Shown: positions 19,228-21,382 of the stretch, in pieces | How positions within the stretch are numbered: the first letter of the stretch is position 1 | Layout of the letters: each line of letters begins with the position of its first letter | Position numbers and translations under genes: made by a program | Source of the DNA: a virus | Reading direction: 5' to 3' (one strand) | Length of the DNA stretch: 21,382 nt | Virus record (IMG/VR): IMGVR_UViG_3300042884_000022 | Span: 1-21,382 of that record | The notes under the pieces: model-generated | Databases searched by the model: none | What the model saw: the letters and a program-made list of their open reading frames with translations, nothing else | What the model was told of the DNA's origin: nothing

Positions 19228-20977
19228 AGTCCACGTTGTGAACTTCAGTTCCTATACCACACCTGTCGTTAAAGAGGTGCAGGGCAAGGACTATGTAGAA
19301 TACGGAGACAACAACGACTATTTCGGCTACCTAATTGACAGGTATAACGGCTCACCCACCAACAACGCTATCCTCAACTCTTTGATGGATATGACTTTTG
19401 GCAAGGGCTTGGATGCAACGGACTCTGCCAAGAAGCCGAGCGAGTACGCAGCGATGCGTGGCTTGTTTACGAAAGCCTGCTTGCAGAAGGTCGTAGCGGA
19501 CTATGTGATGATGGGGCAATGCTCCTTTCAGGTCGTGTACTCGCAAGACCACAACACCATCGTAGAGGTGCAGCACATCCCCGTAGAGACGCTACGAGCC
19601 GCAAGGTGCAACGAAGATGGTGAGATTGAGGCTTACTACTACGCAAAGGATTGGGAAGACGTAAAAGGCAGGAGAGAGACTGCGGTACGCATCCCTGCAT
19701 TTGGCAAGAGCCGTGAGGGTTTGGAGATACTTTACATCAAGCCCTACCGAGCAGGATTCTATTACTACTCCCCTGTGGACTATCAAGGTGGCCTTCCATA
19801 CGCAGAGCTTGAGGAGGAGATTGCAAACTACCACATCAACAACATTCAGAACGGCCTTGCGCCTTCAATGCTTATCAACTTCAACAACGGAGTACCGAGT
19901 GAAGAAGAACGCAGGAGCATAGAGCAGCAGATAGCCACGAAGTTTAGCGGCAGCTCAAACTCGGGTAAGTTTATCCTTGCGTTCAATGACAACAAAGACC
20001 TTGCAGCAACGGTTGACCCCGTTCAGCTATCGGATGCCGCAGAGCAGTATCAGTTCTTGAGTGCTGAAGCAACGCAGAAGATAATGGTCTCGCATCGTAT
20101 CGTAAGCCCTATGCTTTTAGGCATCAAGGACAATTCGGGATTAGGCAATAACGCTGATGAGCTGAAGACCGCTTCCACGCTTTTGGATAACCTTGTTATT
20201 CGCCCCAAGCAGGAGATTATCATTGACGGCATTGATATGATTCTTGCGTACAACGACATCAGCCTCAACTTGTACTTCAAGACCCTTCAGCCTTTGGAGT
20301 TCACCGAAGACGTAGTTACGCCTATGGATATGGAGACTCGTGAGGAGGAGACAGGCGTGAAACTTGCCAAGCAAGACAATCGCCCCTTCCTGCGTGATGA
20401 GCTTGCAGCAGAGTTGCTAATGAACATTGAAAGTCTTGGCGAAAGCGAGGAGGAGCTGATGCAGGACTTTGACCTAATCACGGCTGACATTGTTGAGGAT
20501 GAAGGAGCAGAATACGATGTAGAGGCATACCTCAACTCACGCACCGACCTTGCAGCGCAACAGGAGAGCGAGCAAGACACGGAGCGTTACAAGGTGCGCT
20601 ACTTCTATGCGGTAGGAACTAAAAAAGACCCAAAGGGTGAAAGCCGTTTGCTATGCCGCACGTTGATAGGTGCTAAAAGGGTTTACCGCAAGGAGGATGT
20701 AGAGGCATTGAGTTCAAAGGGTGGAGCAGAAGCACAGGGTGAAAGGTATAGCGTATGGCTTTACAAGGGCGGTGCTAACTGCCACCATCGTTGGGAGCGT
20801 AGAATCTACCGCAAGAAGCTAACTAAAGAGGGCAAGATTTACGGGGGAGGCTCTTTGAACGGCACGGATATTATCAACGTAAACCAAGCCATTCGTATGG
20901 GGTTCCGCCCCGAGAAAAATGACCCGATGGTTGCTATCGCCCCTATTGAAACACCAACAAAAGGATATAAAAACTAA
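19202..20977 (+). CDS. Portal protein with C-terminal extra domain
   Basis: There are two near starts, ATG 19202 and ATG 19208; the longer gives 591 aa. The first 420 residues look like a phage portal: GDNNDYFGYLIDRYNGSPTNNAI at the start, then KVVADYVMMGQCSFQVVYS, RIVSPMLLGIKDNSGLGNNAD and the helix IRPKQEIIIDGIDMILAYN, a typical wing/stem sequence order. The portal is the 12-subunit ring through which DNA enters the head. Residues from about 465 form an extra domain: RYFYAVGTKKDPKGESRLLC, AKRVYRKEDVEAL, SVWLYKGGANCHHRW with Cys527, His528 and His529, then RRIYRKK. Similar C-terminal parts are attached to head proteins of other phages; function unknown. The gene lies after the capsid, not before it as usual. 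Confidence 0.8.
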   Translation: MTMSTSSSKVHVVNFSSYTTPVVKEVQGKDYVEYGDNNDYFGYLIDRYNGSPTNNAILNSLMDMTFGKGLDATDSAKKPSEYAAMRGLFTKACLQKVVADYVMMGQCSFQVVYSQDHNTIVEVQHIPVETLRAARCNEDGEIEAYYYAKDWEDVKGRRETAVRIPAFGKSREGLEILYIKPYRAGFYYYSPVDYQGGLPYAELEEEIANYHINNIQNGLAPSMLINFNNGVPSEEERRSIEQQIATKFSGSSNSGKFILAFNDNKDLAATVDPVQLSDAAEQYQFLSAEATQKIMVSHRIVSPMLLGIKDNSGLGNNADELKTASTLLDNLVIRPKQEIIIDGIDMILAYNDISLNLYFKTLQPLEFTEDVVTPMDMETREEETGVKLAKQDNRPFLRDELAAELLMNIESLGESEEELMQDFDLITADIVEDEGAEYDVEAYLNSRTDLAAQQESEQDTERYKVRYFYAVGTKKDPKGESRLLCRTLIGAKRVYRKEDVEALSSKGGAEAQGERYSVWLYKGGANCHHRWERRIYRKKLTKEGKIYGGGSLNGTDIINVNQAIRMGFRPEKNDPMVAIAPIETPTKGYKN

Positions 20978-20980
20978 GAT

Positions 20981-21382
20981 ATGGCAACGGCATTATGGAT
21001 TAAACGAGAGGACTTGGTTCGCAACACCGCAATAGGCGGTAACGTGGACACGGACAAGTTCATTCAGTTCATTAAGATTGCGCAGGAGATACACCTGCAA
21101 AACTATACGGGAACGAAACTCTACGACAAGATCAGCAATGACATCATCGCCAATACTCTTGCCAACCCTTACTTGGCGTTGGTGAATGATTACTTGCAGC
21201 CGATGTTGATTCACTACGCGATGGTGGAGTACTTGCCTTTTGCTGCTTATACCATCGGCAACGGTGGGGTGTTCAAGCACAACTCCGAGAATAGCACAAC
21301 GGCAGAAAAGATTGAGGTTGACTATTTGGTCGGCAAGGCTCGTGACTTAGCGCAGTACTACACCGATAGGTTCATCACATAT
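20981..21382 (+). CDS. Head-tail connector protein, 3' truncated
   Basis: ATG 20981 follows the portal stop by 3 nt; 134 codons are present and the frame runs off the window. The protein is mainly helical: MATALWIKREDLVRNTAIGG, VDTDKFIQFIKIAQEIHLQNY, LVNDYLQPMLIHYAMVEYLP, GGVFKHNSENSTTAEKIEVD, KARDLAQYYTDRFITY. This helical pattern fits head-tail adaptor proteins (gp6-like), which bind the portal's lower face; I recall the DKFIQF.KIAQ.IHiQNYlGT...KL block from this position in phages of Bacteroidota. Position directly after the portal supports it. The C-terminus is missing. Confidence 0.75.
   Translation, partial: MATALWIKREDLVRNTAIGGNVDTDKFIQFIKIAQEIHLQNYTGTKLYDKISNDIIANTLANPYLALVNDYLQPMLIHYAMVEYLPFAAYTIGNGGVFKHNSENSTTAEKIEVDYLVGKARDLAQYYTDRFITY

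Overview
The window is part of the genome of a tailed (siphovirus-like) double-stranded DNA bacteriophage or prophage that most likely infects a Bacteroidota host. Evidence for the host: the only promoter I can defend, at 579-608, has the Bacteroidota pattern (TTG, 19 nt, TAnnTTTG); free-standing starts are preceded by A-rich leaders rather than a GGAGG Shine-Dalgarno; and many of the structural proteins resemble families I know mainly from Bacteroidota phages. All convincing genes lie on the plus strand, packed tightly, often with the stop of one gene inside the ATGA or GTGA start of the next. Function calls come from reading motifs by eye; no database search was run.

Layout. (1) 3-569: end of an upstream transcription unit, with a truncated possible PD-(D/E)XK nuclease gene, a 45-residue protein and an intrinsic terminator. 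(2) 579-2366: a promoter followed by small early-type genes and a RecE/Cas4-like exonuclease. (3) 2363-4597: an accessory cassette of two glycosyltransferases, a class I SAM methyltransferase and an HNH protein. (4) 4600-6087: a ParB-domain/DNA-adenine-methyltransferase fusion. (5) 6077-7559: terminase small and large subunits. (6) 7583-14702: tail and neck genes, including a probable -1 ribosomal frameshift gene, two large tail proteins and the tape measure. (7) 14699-17405: head genes (XkdF-like protease, small Cys-rich protein, probable scaffold, major capsid protein). (8) 17484-21382: probable tail tube protein, two related small coiled-coil proteins, a small structural protein, the portal and a truncated head-tail connector.

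How the genes work together. The exonuclease probably processes DNA ends during replication or recombination. The ParB-methyltransferase marks phage DNA. The glycosyl/methyl cassette probably decorates virion or host glycans. The terminase packages DNA through the portal into heads built from scaffold, protease and capsid protein. The tail genes build a tail whose length is set by the tape measure. The head and tail genes are in an unusual order: tail genes directly follow the terminase, while capsid, tail tube and portal come after the tape measure.

Most notable points: the T9 slippery site at 8055-8063, where two frames stay open for about 210 nt and only the shifted frame ends in the ATGA junction to the next gene; the shuffled morphogenesis order; an identical AAAAGGTTATTT leader before two separated genes; a divergent tandem duplication at 18071-18806; and an A+T-rich probable target-recognition region inside the methyltransferase. 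No tRNA, CRISPR array, insertion sequence, integrase or lysis gene was seen. No gene-free stretch exceeds 300 bases; the longest gaps (about 76-85 nt) hold a promoter, terminators or hairpins.
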